Assembly: GCF_026341125.1 (NCBI RefSeq)
Contig: NZ_JAPEOR010000001.1
Location: forward strand, 62,001-126,000
Reading direction: 5' to 3'
Origin: Streptomyces sp. NBC_01142
Lineage (GTDB): Bacteria > Actinomycetota > Actinomycetes > Streptomycetales > Streptomycetaceae
DNA: 64,000 nucleotides
Shown: positions 31,646 through 41,367 of the stretch, one piece after another
How positions within the stretch are numbered: position 1 is the first letter of the stretch
Layout of the letters: each line of letters opens with the position of its first letter
Notes under the pieces: model-generated
What the model saw: the letters and a program-made list of their open reading frames with translations, nothing else
What the model was told of the DNA's origin: nothing
Database searches by the model: none
Position numbers and translations under genes: made by a program

Positions 31646-31838
31646 GGGTGCGAGTGTGGCAGCAGGCACTGACAACGGCCCTCTGCACCGAAGCATGTCG
31701 GAATGTGTCGCAACGTGGTGGAACGAGCCGGGGACGGGCCGGGGACGGGCCGGAACAGGCCGGAACGTTCGGGAAGGTTCGGGAACATCCCGGGCCGAGG
31801 GCGCGTCAGCCTGCGCGAGGCATGCCGGCTCTGGCGCG

Positions 31839-33107
31839 TCAGGCCACGGCGTGGAAGAGCGCCGAGGCCTCGCCCCGCGAGGCGACCCCCAGCTTGGTCA
31901 GGATGTTCGCCACGTGGAACTTCACCGTCGACTCGCTGATGTGCAGCTCCTGCGCGATCATGCGATTGCGGTGGCCGCGGGCGAGATGCGTGAGCACCTC
32001 CAGCTCCCGGGCCCCCAGCGAGCCGAGCGGATCGGCGGGCGCGATCTCCGGCGTCCCCAGCGGGATCGTCGCCGTGACCGTCGTACCCCAGCCCGGCACC
32101 GCGTCCACGTCCAGCCGCCCGCCCAGCACGTCGAGCCGCTCCCTGACCCGGTGCGGGGCGAGCGTGCACCGGGAGATGTCACCGGGGCCGTCGTCCCGTA
32201 CGGTCGCGCGCAGTTCGCTCTCGGTCAGATGCCAGCCGACATGGATCCGGTCCACGCCCTCCTGTTCCAGCACGGTCAGCAGCACCGCCCGTACGACCGC
32301 CCGCGCCGCATGCGCCACATCCGCGGCCAGCGGTCGGCTCGATTCGGGTCCGCCCAGCTCCAGCCGGACCGGGCTGTAGCGCACCAGCGGCCGCAGTGAG
32401 TTCGCGAGCTGCGCGAAGGCCTGCACGGCGGGTTCCTCCGCGATCGCCCGGTCCCGTTCCGTCTCGGCGCGCAGCTCGACCAGCGCGGTCACGGCCAGCT
32501 CGACGGCGCCGGCCCTGGCGGCGGCGTCGTCGAGGCTGCGGCTGCGCAGCACGCCCAACAGCCCGGACAGCGCGGTCGCATGAGCCTCGCTCAGCTCGGC
32601 GATCACCCTGGCCCGCTCCCCGGCCGAGGCCCGCGACCGGGCGAGCGAGCCCGGCACGGCCTCGGCGGCGAGCCGGTCGAAGTGGCTGGTCACCAGGTCC
32701 CACATGGCCTGGACGACGGCGGTGTCCGGCGCAGGGACTGTGCTGTCCTCACTGCGTATGAGGACGAGCAGCGCCCCGCGCGGCGTCGCGTCGCTGGCCA
32801 CCGCGAGCACGGGGTACTCCGCACCGCCGATCCTGGCCGTGCCCTGCCAGGGCTGCCCGGCCGGAACCGAGGCGGCCAGCGGATGCATCTCGGCCGCGGT
32901 GATCCGTCCGGCCACGGAGCCCCGGTCGCCGTACGCCTTGAACGGTGAGTGCGCGCAGTGCGTGGACAGTTCAGCCGCGGCCAGATGCGGGACGAGCCCG
33001 TCCAGGGCCGTGGACAGCCGCGGCAGGATCTCGCCCAGCGGCTGCCTGATCACGTCGTAGGCGACGGCCAGGGCGGGCGCGGCGGGCGCGGTTCCGGTGA
33101 GTTCCAT
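31839..33107 (-). CDS. LuxR regulator with sensor-kinase-like ATPase region
   Basis: A 422-residue protein starting MELTGTAPAAPALAVAYDVI. The first 160 residues are GAF-like. The middle has a helix rich in Ala/Glu resembling a dimerisation domain, then a diverged histidine-kinase ATPase region (LRATVRDDGPGDISRCTLAP, ERLDVLGGRLDVDAVPGWGT, TVTATIPLG). The C-terminal LuxR helix-turn-helix is ARELEVLTHLARGHRNRMIA and ELHISESTVKFHVANILTKL. A kinase-like part and its output domain are in one chain, so it probably works as a one-component regulator. Confidence 0.88.
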   Translation of the reverse strand: MELTGTAPAAPALAVAYDVIRQPLGEILPRLSTALDGLVPHLAAAELSTHCAHSPFKAYGDRGSVAGRITAAEMHPLAASVPAGQPWQGTARIGGAEYPVLAVASDATPRGALLVLIRSEDSTVPAPDTAVVQAMWDLVTSHFDRLAAEAVPGSLARSRASAGERARVIAELSEAHATALSGLLGVLRSRSLDDAAARAGAVELAVTALVELRAETERDRAIAEEPAVQAFAQLANSLRPLVRYSPVRLELGGPESSRPLAADVAHAARAVVRAVLLTVLEQEGVDRIHVGWHLTESELRATVRDDGPGDISRCTLAPHRVRERLDVLGGRLDVDAVPGWGTTVTATIPLGTPEIAPADPLGSLGARELEVLTHLARGHRNRMIAQELHISESTVKFHVANILTKLGVASRGEASALFHAVA

Positions 33108-33233
33108 GACGGCCAGCGTACGGCGGGGCCCGGTCCCGGCGGCTGTCCCTTCGGCCAGGTCGAACCGTCCGAAAGGCGGGCCGGTCCTGGCCTGTCGGGG
33201 ACCGAGGCTTGATCACGGCGGAAGGAGCCAGAC

Positions 33234-34151
33234 ATGGAAGCGATCGTCTTCGAAGAGTTCGGCGGACCCGAGGTACTGCGCCTCGCGGAGGCCGAGGAGC
33301 CGCATGCCGGCCCCGGCCAGGTACGGGTGAAGGTCAAGGCGGCAGGGGTCAACCCGGTCGACTACAAGATCCGTAGCGGGTGGATGGGGGAGTTCTTCCC
33401 GACCGTGTTCCCCGCGGTCCCGGGCCTGGAGTTCGCCGGGATCGTCGACGAGGTCGGCGAGGGCGTGAGAGGTGCCGCGGTCGGCGACGAGGTCGTGGGG
33501 TGGAGCGTCACCGGCTCGTACGCCCGGTACGCCCTGTCCGAGTCCTTCGTCCTCAAGCCCGCAGGCCTGGACTGGGCGGAGGCGGCGGGCCTGCCGGTCG
33601 TGACCGAGACCGCGCAGCGGGTGCTCGATCTGCTCGGTGTGCGCAGCGGCGAGACGCTGCTGCTGCACGGAGCGGCGGGCGCGGTCGGCACGGCGGCCGT
33701 CCAGCTCGCGGTGGCGGCCGGCGCGACGGTCATCGGCACCGCGTCCGCGGCCAACCACGACTACCTGCGGGAGCTGGGTGCCACCCCCGTCGCGTACGGC
33801 GACGGGCTGGTCGAGCGGGTACGCGCGGCGGCTCCCCAGGGTGTGGACGCCGTCTTCGACGCGGCCGGAAAGGGCGCGCTGCCGGCGTCGATCGAGCTGC
33901 GTGGCGGCACCACCGACCGCATCATCACCATCGCGGACCCGGAGGCGGCCGCGCACGGGGTCCCCTTCTCGGCGGCGGGCACGGAGCCCCCGGAGATCGC
34001 CTTCGCGGGACATGTCCTGCTGGCGGCCGAGGGCAGGCTGCGGATGCCGGTGGTGGAGCGCTTCCCGCTGGAGGAGGCGGCCAAGGCCCAGGTGGTGAGC
34101 GAGGCCGGCCATGCGCCGGGGAAGCTGGTGGTCATTCCGCCGGGGGCGTGA
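33234..34151 (+). CDS. NADP-dependent oxidoreductase (quinone oxidoreductase type)
   Basis: A 305-residue medium-chain dehydrogenase starting MEAIVFEEFGGPEVLRLAEA. The GroES-like domain has GVNPVDYKIRSGWMG and PGLEFAGIVDEVGEGV. The Rossmann part has ETLLLHGAAGAVGTAAVQLA, the AAxGxxG nucleotide motif of zinc-free quinone oxidoreductases. It converges on the acetyltransferase gene with a 20-base overlap. The natural substrate is unknown. Confidence 0.9.
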   Translation: MEAIVFEEFGGPEVLRLAEAEEPHAGPGQVRVKVKAAGVNPVDYKIRSGWMGEFFPTVFPAVPGLEFAGIVDEVGEGVRGAAVGDEVVGWSVTGSYARYALSESFVLKPAGLDWAEAAGLPVVTETAQRVLDLLGVRSGETLLLHGAAGAVGTAAVQLAVAAGATVIGTASAANHDYLRELGATPVAYGDGLVERVRAAAPQGVDAVFDAAGKGALPASIELRGGTTDRIITIADPEAAAHGVPFSAAGTEPPEIAFAGHVLLAAEGRLRMPVVERFPLEEAAKAQVVSEAGHAPGKLVVIPPGA

Positions 34152-34725
34152 GTTCGCGGACGACGCGGGCCGGATTGCCCACGGCCAGCACTCCGGCCGG
34201 CAGATCCCTGGTGACGACCGAGCCCGCGCCGACGACGGTGTTCTCGCCGATCGTCACGCCGGGACAGACGATGACCCCGCCGCCGAGCCAGACATTGTCG
34301 CCGATCGTGACGGGCAGCGCCTTCTCCCAGCCGGCCCGGCGGCGCTCGGTGTCCAGCTCATGGGTGGGGGTGAGGAGCTGGACGTTCGGCCCGATCTGGA
34401 CGTCCGCCCCGATCGTGATGGGTGCGGCGTCCAGGAAGACCGCGTTGAAGTTGACGAACGTACGGTCGCCGATGCTGATGGCGTGCCCGTAGTCGCACTG
34501 GAACGGCGGCCGGATCCGTACGCCCTTGCCCACCGACCCGAGCAGCTCCGCCAGGATCGTGTGGCGCTCCGCGGGCGGCGTGCCGCCGTTCGCGTGGTGC
34601 CCGTTGTACTGGTGCCCGTTGTACGCGGCGCAGAGCGCGGAACGGCGCTCGGTGTCCGCGCCGAGTTCGGGGTCGTCGGGGAGGTACCACTCACCGGCCA
34701 GCATGAGGTCCTTGTTCTCGCCCAT
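34132..34725 (-). CDS. maa: Maltose O-acetyltransferase-like enzyme
   Basis: A 197-residue hexapeptide-repeat acetyltransferase starting MGENKDLMLAGEWYLPDDPE at ATG 34725 behind GGAGGG. The N-terminal Maltose-acetyltransferase domain is followed by a left-handed beta helix (IGDRTFVNFNAVFLDAAPIT, IGADVQIGPNVQLLTPTHEL with the catalytic His, and IGDNVWLGGGVIVCPGVTIG). It should acetylate sugars with acetyl-CoA in the cytoplasm. Confidence 0.92.
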   Translation of the reverse strand: MGENKDLMLAGEWYLPDDPELGADTERRSALCAAYNGHQYNGHHANGGTPPAERHTILAELLGSVGKGVRIRPPFQCDYGHAISIGDRTFVNFNAVFLDAAPITIGADVQIGPNVQLLTPTHELDTERRRAGWEKALPVTIGDNVWLGGGVIVCPGVTIGENTVVGAGSVVTRDLPAGVLAVGNPARVVRELTPPAE

Positions 34726-34799
34726 CCCACGTCCCTCCACGACACTCGGCCTCTCTAGGATCGCCCACGTTGTGCGAACCGAACCAGGGGTGGGAAATC

Positions 34800-35483
34800 G
34801 TGGTGCGAGGTCTGGTACGTGGCGTGGGCGCGGGGTTGGTCCCGGCGGCGCTGGTGGTGGGGATGCTGACCGGCTGTTCGAAGCCGGAGCCCAGAACCTT
34901 GCCCGTGGTCGACGCGGAGAGCGGGCAGAGCGCGAAGGGTGAGAAGGGCGCGAAGGGTGAGAAGAGCGCGGGGGAAGGGGCGGCGAAGACCGCCAAGAAG
35001 GCCGGCACGGTCGGGGGCTCCGGCTCACCCTGCGTCCTGCCCGTCACCTTCGACCTGGCCGCCGACTGGAAGCCGGAGGCCATGAAGAACAACGACACGT
35101 TCGGGGCGCTCACGGCGGGTCCGGTCACGCTCGTGTGCGAGATCGACGCCAAGCCCGCCGGGAACATCGGCTTTCTGCGTGTCTGGACCGGCACCAGCGG
35201 CGGCGACGACACCCGCAAGGCGCTCGAAGCGTTCGTCGCGGACGAGTCGAAGGACCGTGACAAGGTCGAGTACACCGAGACCGAGGCCGGCGACTTCTCC
35301 GCCACCGAGGTGAGCTACCTCAACACCAACGAGTTCCTGGACGAGCCCAAGAAGGAGCGGGCGCTCGCCGTCACGACCCCGCGCGGTGTGGTTGTCCTGC
35401 ACCTGGGGGGCTTCGACACCGAGGAGCACGAGGAGATGCTTCCGGCGTACGAGCTGGCGAAGAAGAGCCTGCGCAAGGCCTGA
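34800..35483 (+). CDS. Lipoprotein of unknown function
   Basis: A 227-residue protein starting at GTG 34800 (MVRGLVRGVGAGLVPAALVV) with a signal peptide and the lipobox LTGC, so it should be anchored outside the membrane. A charged KGEKGAKGEK linker follows, then a folded domain with two cysteines (SPCVLPVTFDL and VTLVCEID), resembling DUF3558-like secreted proteins. The downstream gene is a separate cytoplasmic hydrolase. Confidence 0.75.
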   Translation: MVRGLVRGVGAGLVPAALVVGMLTGCSKPEPRTLPVVDAESGQSAKGEKGAKGEKSAGEGAAKTAKKAGTVGGSGSPCVLPVTFDLAADWKPEAMKNNDTFGALTAGPVTLVCEIDAKPAGNIGFLRVWTGTSGGDDTRKALEAFVADESKDRDKVEYTETEAGDFSATEVSYLNTNEFLDEPKKERALAVTTPRGVVVLHLGGFDTEEHEEMLPAYELAKKSLRKA

Positions 35484-35602
35484 CGCGCACGGCCTGACGC
35501 GGGAGGCTCCGGGGGCGGGCCGGCGCGGGGCAGGGCACGGCACAGCCCCCGTACGGGCCCGCCCGGCGTGCCCCGGCCCCGCGTCGCTGCGAGGCTCGGC
35601 CC

Positions 35603-36442
35603 ATGCGAGTCGCACTGGCACAGACCGACTGCGTCCTGGGCGAGGTGGACCGGAATCTTGAGACGGCCAGGGAGCAGATAGAGCAGGCCGTCGCGCAGGG
35701 CGCGGACCTCGTCGTCTTCCCCGAGCTGAGCCTGCACGGCTACCACCTGGGCGCGCTGAAGCGGGACACCTCGGTGGAGGCGCGCGATCCGCGGCTGCTG
35801 GAGCTGGGGACACTCGGTGCGGATGTGGTGATCGGGTTCCACGAGCACACCGCCCTGCGCGCGTACAACACCTGCGCGCACTACAGCGGCGGCGAACTGC
35901 TGCACACACACCGCAAGCTGTACCTCCCCAACTATTTGGCCTGGGAGGAGCGCAAGCACGTCAGCCCGGGACAGACGCTGCGTGCGTACGACCTGTCCGG
36001 CGGGCGGGGGCGGGCAGCCACGCTCATCTGCAACGACGCCTGGCAGCCGGCGCTGCCGTGGCTCGCCGTGCAGGACGGCGCCGAGGTCCTTTTCGTACCG
36101 ACGAACAGCGCGGCCAGCCTCGACCCGGAGGCGATGGACACCGTGCTGTACTGGGACACCCTGCTCTCCTACACGGCGCGGATGCTCCAGTGCTGGGTCG
36201 TCTTCGTGAACCGGGTCGGGAACGAGAACGGGGCCGCGTTCTGGGGCGGTTCCCGGGTGGTGGACCCGCGCGGCGTGGTGGTGGCCCAGGTCCCCCAATG
36301 GGAGCCAGGACTGGTCACCGTCGGCATCGACGTCCACGAGGCGCGCAGGCAGCGCCGATCGGTGCCACTGGTGGCGGAAGCACGCCTCGGACTGATCGAC
36401 CGCCTGGTGCGCCGCCTCATCGACGAGGGCGGGGACAGCTGA
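35603..36442 (+). CDS. Carbon-nitrogen hydrolase (nitrilase superfamily)
   Basis: A 279-residue enzyme starting MRVALAQTDCVLGEVDRNLE. The catalytic triad is visible: Glu in LVVFPELSLHGYHLG, Lys in HRKLYLPNYLAWEE and Cys in AATLICNDAWQPALP. The family cleaves amide or nitrile C-N bonds; the substrate is unknown, with N-carbamoyl or omega-amide compounds as options. The 3' end overlaps the convergent ABC permease gene by 26 bases. Confidence 0.9.
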   Translation: MRVALAQTDCVLGEVDRNLETAREQIEQAVAQGADLVVFPELSLHGYHLGALKRDTSVEARDPRLLELGTLGADVVIGFHEHTALRAYNTCAHYSGGELLHTHRKLYLPNYLAWEERKHVSPGQTLRAYDLSGGRGRAATLICNDAWQPALPWLAVQDGAEVLFVPTNSAASLDPEAMDTVLYWDTLLSYTARMLQCWVVFVNRVGNENGAAFWGGSRVVDPRGVVVAQVPQWEPGLVTVGIDVHEARRQRRSVPLVAEARLGLIDRLVRRLIDEGGDS

Positions 36443-38540
36443 GCGCCGCGGACAGCGCCGCGACCGCCGCGCACACCCCGAGCGCCGGACCGGCCGTCTG
36501 CCACGGCACGGTGATCGTGACCGGTGCGGAGAGCGAGGCCAGCGCCGCGCCGAGGCCCGCGAGGCTGACGGCGGTGACGGCCACCCCGAGCACCGCGCCG
36601 ACGGCGACCGCGAGGAGCGCCTCGCCGGTGACGACCCGCAGGACCTGGGCGCGGGTGGCGCCCGCGAACCGCAGCGAGCCCAGCTCGCCCGCCCGTGCCG
36701 AGGTGGCCATCAGCAGGGTGCCCGCCAGGGCGATCGTCGTGTAGACGAGGGCGATGCCGAGGACGACCAGCAGGCCGAGGCGGGTGTGGGAACTGGTGCG
36801 GGGATGGGTGGCGTCGGCCCAGGCGTCGAGGGTCCGGACCGTCCCGCCGGTGCTGTCCGCCAGGGAAGCGGCGGCGGATTCGCGGTCCGCGCCGGCGCCG
36901 AGCCGTACGTCGATCCGGTCGACCTTCGCCGCGGGAACGTGGGCACTGGTGACATACGCCCCGTGGTTCCCGGTTCCGATCGCCAGCACGGCGGCGATGC
37001 GCAGCGAGACGGGACGGCCGTCGCCGAGCCAGACATGGACCGTCTCGCCCACCGTGTGCTTCTCCCACTCCTCGTTGACGACGATCGAGCGGTCGTCGAG
37101 GTCCCGCAGATCGCCCGCGACGACCGGCAGCCGGGCCAGGTCCGCGAACGCGGCGGGGTCGGTGACCGCGCGGGCGTCCGACCGGATGAGCGCGCTGCCC
37201 TCCTCCCGTACGAAGACGGCGGTGGACGCGGAGCCGGAGAGCGTCGCGCCGGCCGGCTCGGCCACCTGCCTCAGCTCCTCTCCGGTGACGATGAGGTGGG
37301 CGGCCGTCCGGCTGCGTGCCTCGGTGGCCTCGGCCTCCGTCACCGAGGCCGCCGAGCCGAGCAGCGAACCGGCCAGGGCAACGGTCACCAGCACGGGCGC
37401 GGCGACGGCGGCGGTACGGCGCAGGGACGCGGCGGTGTTCTCCCGTACGAGCATCCCGATGGCCCCGGGCAGGGGCAGCAGGCGCGCCACACGCCGTACG
37501 AGCAGTGGCGCGAGCAGCGCCACTGCGGTGATCAGGACCATGGGCTGTGTCGTGTACGTCTTGCGTTTCAGCAGGCCGGACGGATCGGTCGCGAGTCCAT
37601 GGACCAGCAGTCCGACACCGGCCGCGCAGAGCACGATCCCGGCCGACAGGCGGCCGGGCGCCATCGAGCCGGTGTCCACATCCGCCTCGCGCAGCGCCTC
37701 GACCGGGCCGATGCGGCCCGCCCGGCGCGAGGCCGCCCACACTCCGGCGAGTGCCACGGACAGACCGGTCCAGAAGGCGACGTGGAGCGGCCAGGAAGCC
37801 TCGCGGATCGTGAACCACCCGGGCGCCACCTCACCCTCGACCAGCAGCCGGGCAAGATGCGGCGCACCCCACGCGCCCAGCGCACAGCCCGCCGCCGAGG
37901 CGAGCGTGCCGACGACGAGGGCTTCGGTCAGGAGCAGCCGGCGGATCTGGCCCGGCGTGGCGCCCGCCGTCCGCAGCAGCCCGAACTCCCTTCTGCGCAG
38001 CGCCACCGCGAACGCGAACGTCGAGGCGACGACGAAGACCGAGACGAAGGCGGACACGCCACCGGCCGTGCCGAGCAGGGAGTTCACGGCGACCAGGGCC
38101 TCGGCGTCCCGCTCGGGGCCGGGATCGGCACGGTTGCGGTCGCCGCCGGTGAGCACCTGGGCGCGGTCGCCCACCAGCCGTCGTACATCGGCGGCCGGAG
38201 CGTCCACCCCCACCGCGTCGGGGCCGCCCCTGCGGACCACCGGACCGAGGGCGCGCAGCTCGCGCAGGAGTCCGGCATCCACAGGGTGTGGATGGGCGAG
38301 CTTCTTCGAGAGCTGCACGGTGGAGGGCCCGCGGCGTACGTCGACGGTGAGGCTGTCCGTGCCCATCACCACGACCGGCGAGGACGCGAACCGCTCGGGT
38401 GCGCGCTCGGGGGCGTCGAAGGTCGAGCCGAGGCCGAGACCCATGACGGCGATCAGCCCGACGCCGAGCGCCAGCGCGACAAAGCTTCCGACGAACGTGG
38501 CCCAGCGGGCGCGCAGGGCGGCGAGAGCGACGGTCAGCAC
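36417..38540 (-). CDS. FtsX/MacB-type ABC transporter permease
   Basis: A 707-residue membrane protein starting MLTVALAALRARWATFVGSF. It has an N-terminal anchor, an extracellular region, four membrane segments near residues 150-330, and a second FtsX domain (VLGIALVYTTIALAGTLLMA, ALLAVAVGAVLGVAVTAVSL) near the end. It begins 7 bases inside the ATPase gene upstream (38534), so the two form one transporter operon. Such pairs move lipoproteins or antibiotics, or signal. Confidence 0.9.
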   Translation of the reverse strand: MLTVALAALRARWATFVGSFVALALGVGLIAVMGLGLGSTFDAPERAPERFASSPVVVMGTDSLTVDVRRGPSTVQLSKKLAHPHPVDAGLLRELRALGPVVRRGGPDAVGVDAPAADVRRLVGDRAQVLTGGDRNRADPGPERDAEALVAVNSLLGTAGGVSAFVSVFVVASTFAFAVALRRREFGLLRTAGATPGQIRRLLLTEALVVGTLASAAGCALGAWGAPHLARLLVEGEVAPGWFTIREASWPLHVAFWTGLSVALAGVWAASRRAGRIGPVEALREADVDTGSMAPGRLSAGIVLCAAGVGLLVHGLATDPSGLLKRKTYTTQPMVLITAVALLAPLLVRRVARLLPLPGAIGMLVRENTAASLRRTAAVAAPVLVTVALAGSLLGSAASVTEAEATEARSRTAAHLIVTGEELRQVAEPAGATLSGSASTAVFVREEGSALIRSDARAVTDPAAFADLARLPVVAGDLRDLDDRSIVVNEEWEKHTVGETVHVWLGDGRPVSLRIAAVLAIGTGNHGAYVTSAHVPAAKVDRIDVRLGAGADRESAAASLADSTGGTVRTLDAWADATHPRTSSHTRLGLLVVLGIALVYTTIALAGTLLMATSARAGELGSLRFAGATRAQVLRVVTGEALLAVAVGAVLGVAVTAVSLAGLGAALASLSAPVTITVPWQTAGPALGVCAAVAALSAALSCPRPRR

Positions 38541-39259
38541 GGTAGGGCCTCCAGACTCGCCAGCTGCGCCGCGACCCGCTCGGCGGTCGGCGCCGCCAGC
38601 TCGCCGCCGACCCGCCCGTCGACCAGGAACACGACCCGGTCCGCGTACGACGCCGCCACCGGATCGTGCGTCACCATCACGATCGTCTGCCCGTCCTTGT
38701 CCGCCAGCTCTCGCAGCATGACGAGGACTTCACGGCTGGTCCCGGTGTCCAGCGCCCCGGTCGGCTCGTCGCCGAAGAGCACGGCGGGCCGGGTGATCAG
38801 CGCCCGCGCGAGCGCGACGCGCTGCTGCTGCCCGCCGGACATCTCCCCCGGCCGGTGCCGGGCCCGTCCCTCGAGGCCGACCCGGCCCAGCGCCTGCCGT
38901 ATCTCCGTACGGGAAGGACGGCGGCCCGCCAGCCGCAGCGGCAGGGCTACATTCTGCGCGGCGGTCAGCGAGGGGATGAGATTGAACGCCTGGAAGACGA
39001 ACCCGATCCGGTCCCGCCGCAGCAGCGTGAGCCGCCGCTCGCTCAGCCCGCCGAGCGGGAGCCCGTCGATCTCCACGCTCCCGGACGTCGGCCGGTCGAG
39101 CCCGGCCGCACACTGGAGCAGCGTCGACTTGCCGGACCCGGAAGGCCCCATGACAGCGGTGAAGGACCCGCAGGAGAAGGAGAGATCGACGCCGTCGAGG
39201 GCGGTGACATCGCGATGGACGCGGCGGAGGGCGGTGAGCCGTACGGCAGGTGTGGTCAT
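38534..39259 (-). CDS. ABC transporter ATPase (LolD/MacB type)
   Basis: A 241-residue ATPase starting MTTPAVRLTALRRVHRDVTA. Walker A is GPSGSGKST, the Q-loop FVFQAFNLIPSLTAAQN, the signature MSGGQQQRVALARAL, Walker B AVLFGDEPTGALD and the H-loop VTHDPVAA. It partners the FtsX-type permease encoded directly downstream with overlapping ends. Confidence 0.95.
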   Translation of the reverse strand: MTTPAVRLTALRRVHRDVTALDGVDLSFSCGSFTAVMGPSGSGKSTLLQCAAGLDRPTSGSVEIDGLPLGGLSERRLTLLRRDRIGFVFQAFNLIPSLTAAQNVALPLRLAGRRPSRTEIRQALGRVGLEGRARHRPGEMSGGQQQRVALARALITRPAVLFGDEPTGALDTGTSREVLVMLRELADKDGQTIVMVTHDPVAASYADRVVFLVDGRVGGELAAPTAERVAAQLASLEALPC

Positions 39260-39398
39260 GCCCTCAGGCTTCCGTTTCCCCGAGCCGTGATCACGACCGC
39301 TGGGGGGCGTCCTCGGGGTAGGGCAGGCCCTACCCGCCTGGGATCATCAGTACGAGCACATCCAGGAGTCACAGCAGAGGTCGAGAGGCGGCAGCCCA

Positions 39399-40541
39399 GT
39401 GAGCACGGTCGGTACGGTCGAGAAGGCCCTCGCCGCCGCGTTGTACGCGGACGGGGACGAGGGGCTCGACACCGGCGCCTCCCTCCTCGCCGCCGACCCG
39501 GCCACCGATGGCGAACTGCGGCAGCGCGGCGAGGAGTTCGTCCGCCGGGCGTGGGAACGCGGCTGGCAGCCCGCCGATGTCGTACGGCTCGTACGGCGCG
39601 AGCTCGACGAGCCCCATCAGCGGCTCGCCGCCGAGTTGATCACGGGGGAGAGCGGGCGGTACGAACACCTCGCCCCGCGCTGGACGGCACAGCTCGCCGA
39701 ACTCGCACAGCAGCCGTACCGCGCCGACCGCTTCTCGTACGCCACCACCCTGCTGGAGCTGTACCGCCTGCTGGTCCGGCTGCCCGCGATCGAAGCGGTC
39801 GGCCCGGTCCCGGGCACCCCCTTCTCGGCCGGGCCCTCGCCGGACGAGCCGCGCATGCTCACCCGGATCCGCGCGCTGCTGGCCAAGGCGGAGGCGACCG
39901 GCTTTCCGCAGGAGGCGGAGGCGCTCACCGCCAAGGCGCAGGAGCTGATGGCGCGGCACAGCGTCGACGAGGCCGTGCTCGCCGCCCGGACCCACCGGAC
40001 CGATGCGCCCGCGGCCTGCCGGATCGGGGTGGACGCGCCGTACGAGACGGCCAAGGCGATCCTGCTCGACGCGGTCGCCTCCGCGAACCGCTGCCGCGCC
40101 GTGTGGAACAGCGCCTTCGGCTTCTCCACGGTCGTCGGCTTCGACGCGGATCTGGAGGGGGTCGAGCTGCTCTACACCTCGCTGCTGGTGCAGGGGACGG
40201 CGGCGATGACGCGGGCGGAGGCGGGCCAGCGGGCCGGCGGCCGCAAGCGTACGAAGACCTTCCGGCAGTCGTTCCTGATGGCGTACGCGAGCCGGCTCGG
40301 CGAGCGGCTCGCCACGGCGACGGACCAGGTGACATCGGCAAGCGCCGAGGACCTGCTCCCGGTCCTGGTGGCGCGGGACGTGGCCGTCACCGGCCGTGCG
40401 GAGCAGATGTTCCCCGAGACCACGACCACGCGGGTGCGTGGGGTCAGCGACGAGGCGGGCTGGGTGCACGGCAGGGCGGCGGCGGACAGCGCGCGGATGG
40501 CGCGGGACACGGAGCGGGGACGCGGTCAGTTGCCGTCGTAG
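39399..40541 (+). CDS. DUF2786 protein
   Basis: A 380-residue protein starting at GTG 39399. The DUF2786 core is RIRALLAKAEATGFPQEAEA and LTAKAQELMARHSVDEAVLA (about residues 150-195). A second conserved part follows (NRCRAVWNSAFGFSTVVGFD, FRQSFLMAYASRLGERLATA). The family is cytoplasmic and uncharacterised. It overlaps the convergent lipoprotein gene by 16 bases. Confidence 0.8.
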   Translation: MSTVGTVEKALAAALYADGDEGLDTGASLLAADPATDGELRQRGEEFVRRAWERGWQPADVVRLVRRELDEPHQRLAAELITGESGRYEHLAPRWTAQLAELAQQPYRADRFSYATTLLELYRLLVRLPAIEAVGPVPGTPFSAGPSPDEPRMLTRIRALLAKAEATGFPQEAEALTAKAQELMARHSVDEAVLAARTHRTDAPAACRIGVDAPYETAKAILLDAVASANRCRAVWNSAFGFSTVVGFDADLEGVELLYTSLLVQGTAAMTRAEAGQRAGGRKRTKTFRQSFLMAYASRLGERLATATDQVTSASAEDLLPVLVARDVAVTGRAEQMFPETTTTRVRGVSDEAGWVHGRAAADSARMARDTERGRGQLPS

Positions 40542-41362
40542 GAGACGACGACACCGTCCAGGGCGTGGGCGACGCCGGCCCCGAGGCTGACGTCGCAGAG
40601 GTTGATCGTCCAGTTCCCCGCGGTGACCAGGGTCGCGGGGACTCCCTTGTACTTGATGGCGCTGCGCAGCATCTTGTCGCGGGCGGCATCGGTCTTGTGC
40701 AGGGTCAGGACCGCGCAGTTGGTCGTCCCGGCCGCTGCGGAGCCGGTGTCGCACTTCACCACGCCCGTGGGCGTCGTCTCGCGGTTGCGGCACCCCGCGA
40801 CCTCGCCGAGGTCGTCGGCGAGGTCGTTGGTGTCCTTGTGACGCGGTGAATCCGGGATGTCGGGCAGGGGGTACGCGGGAACGTCCGTGTTCTTGAAGGG
40901 TTTGAGGACCACGCCGCGCAGGGCCTTGGCGACCTGTGGGGCGTAGTCAGGGTTCAGCACCCGCATGTACCAGTTGCCGGCGGCCACGATGGTGTGGTTG
41001 TACGGGGGCCTGCGCCCCGCCGCGATGGAGTCACCCACCTCGTCGCGGCCGAACATCTTGGGGTTCAGGACGTGAACGGTGTTCTCGAACTTCACCCCGT
41101 CGACCTCGGCGACGCAGTCGAGGCCGGAGCCGGACTTCGGGTTGCCCTCGCTCCGACGCAGGACCTCGCACTCGATGCCGCCCTCTGCCATGGCACGCAC
41201 CACGTCGTCCGCCGTCCCGTACTGCGGCGTGGTGGGGACGTTGTCCGGCATGGGGGTGAGCGACTGCCGGCTGTCCTTGCCCGTCGTTCCGCAAGCGGCG
41301 AGGGACGTGACGAGGGAAGCAGCGAGTGCGAGGCCCAGAGCCGCGCGGGAGAGCGTGGGCAT
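40526..41362 (-). CDS. Lipoprotein with duplicated domain
   Basis: A 278-residue lipoprotein starting MPTLSRAALGLALAASLVTS with lipobox LAAC. The mature part has two related halves: HTIVAAGNWYMRVLNPDYAP with QVAKALRGVVL, and ATLVTAGNWTINLCDVSLGA with GVAHALDGVVV. It is the last gene of a three-gene leftward cassette, five bases after the lysozyme-like gene. I infer a surface partner for that product, possibly an immunity or anchoring protein. Confidence 0.75.
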   Translation of the reverse strand: MPTLSRAALGLALAASLVTSLAACGTTGKDSRQSLTPMPDNVPTTPQYGTADDVVRAMAEGGIECEVLRRSEGNPKSGSGLDCVAEVDGVKFENTVHVLNPKMFGRDEVGDSIAAGRRPPYNHTIVAAGNWYMRVLNPDYAPQVAKALRGVVLKPFKNTDVPAYPLPDIPDSPRHKDTNDLADDLGEVAGCRNRETTPTGVVKCDTGSAAAGTTNCAVLTLHKTDAARDKMLRSAIKYKGVPATLVTAGNWTINLCDVSLGAGVAHALDGVVVSYDGN

Positions 41363-41367
41363 GGTCC

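Noticed and set aside
31703..31838. Small frames in the GGGGACGGGCC-rich gap
   Set aside because: Low-complexity GC-rich sequence without start signals; the gap holds no gene.
36786..39290. An 834-residue plus-strand frame
   Set aside because: It is antisense to the ABC permease and ATPase, which show clear motifs on the minus strand.
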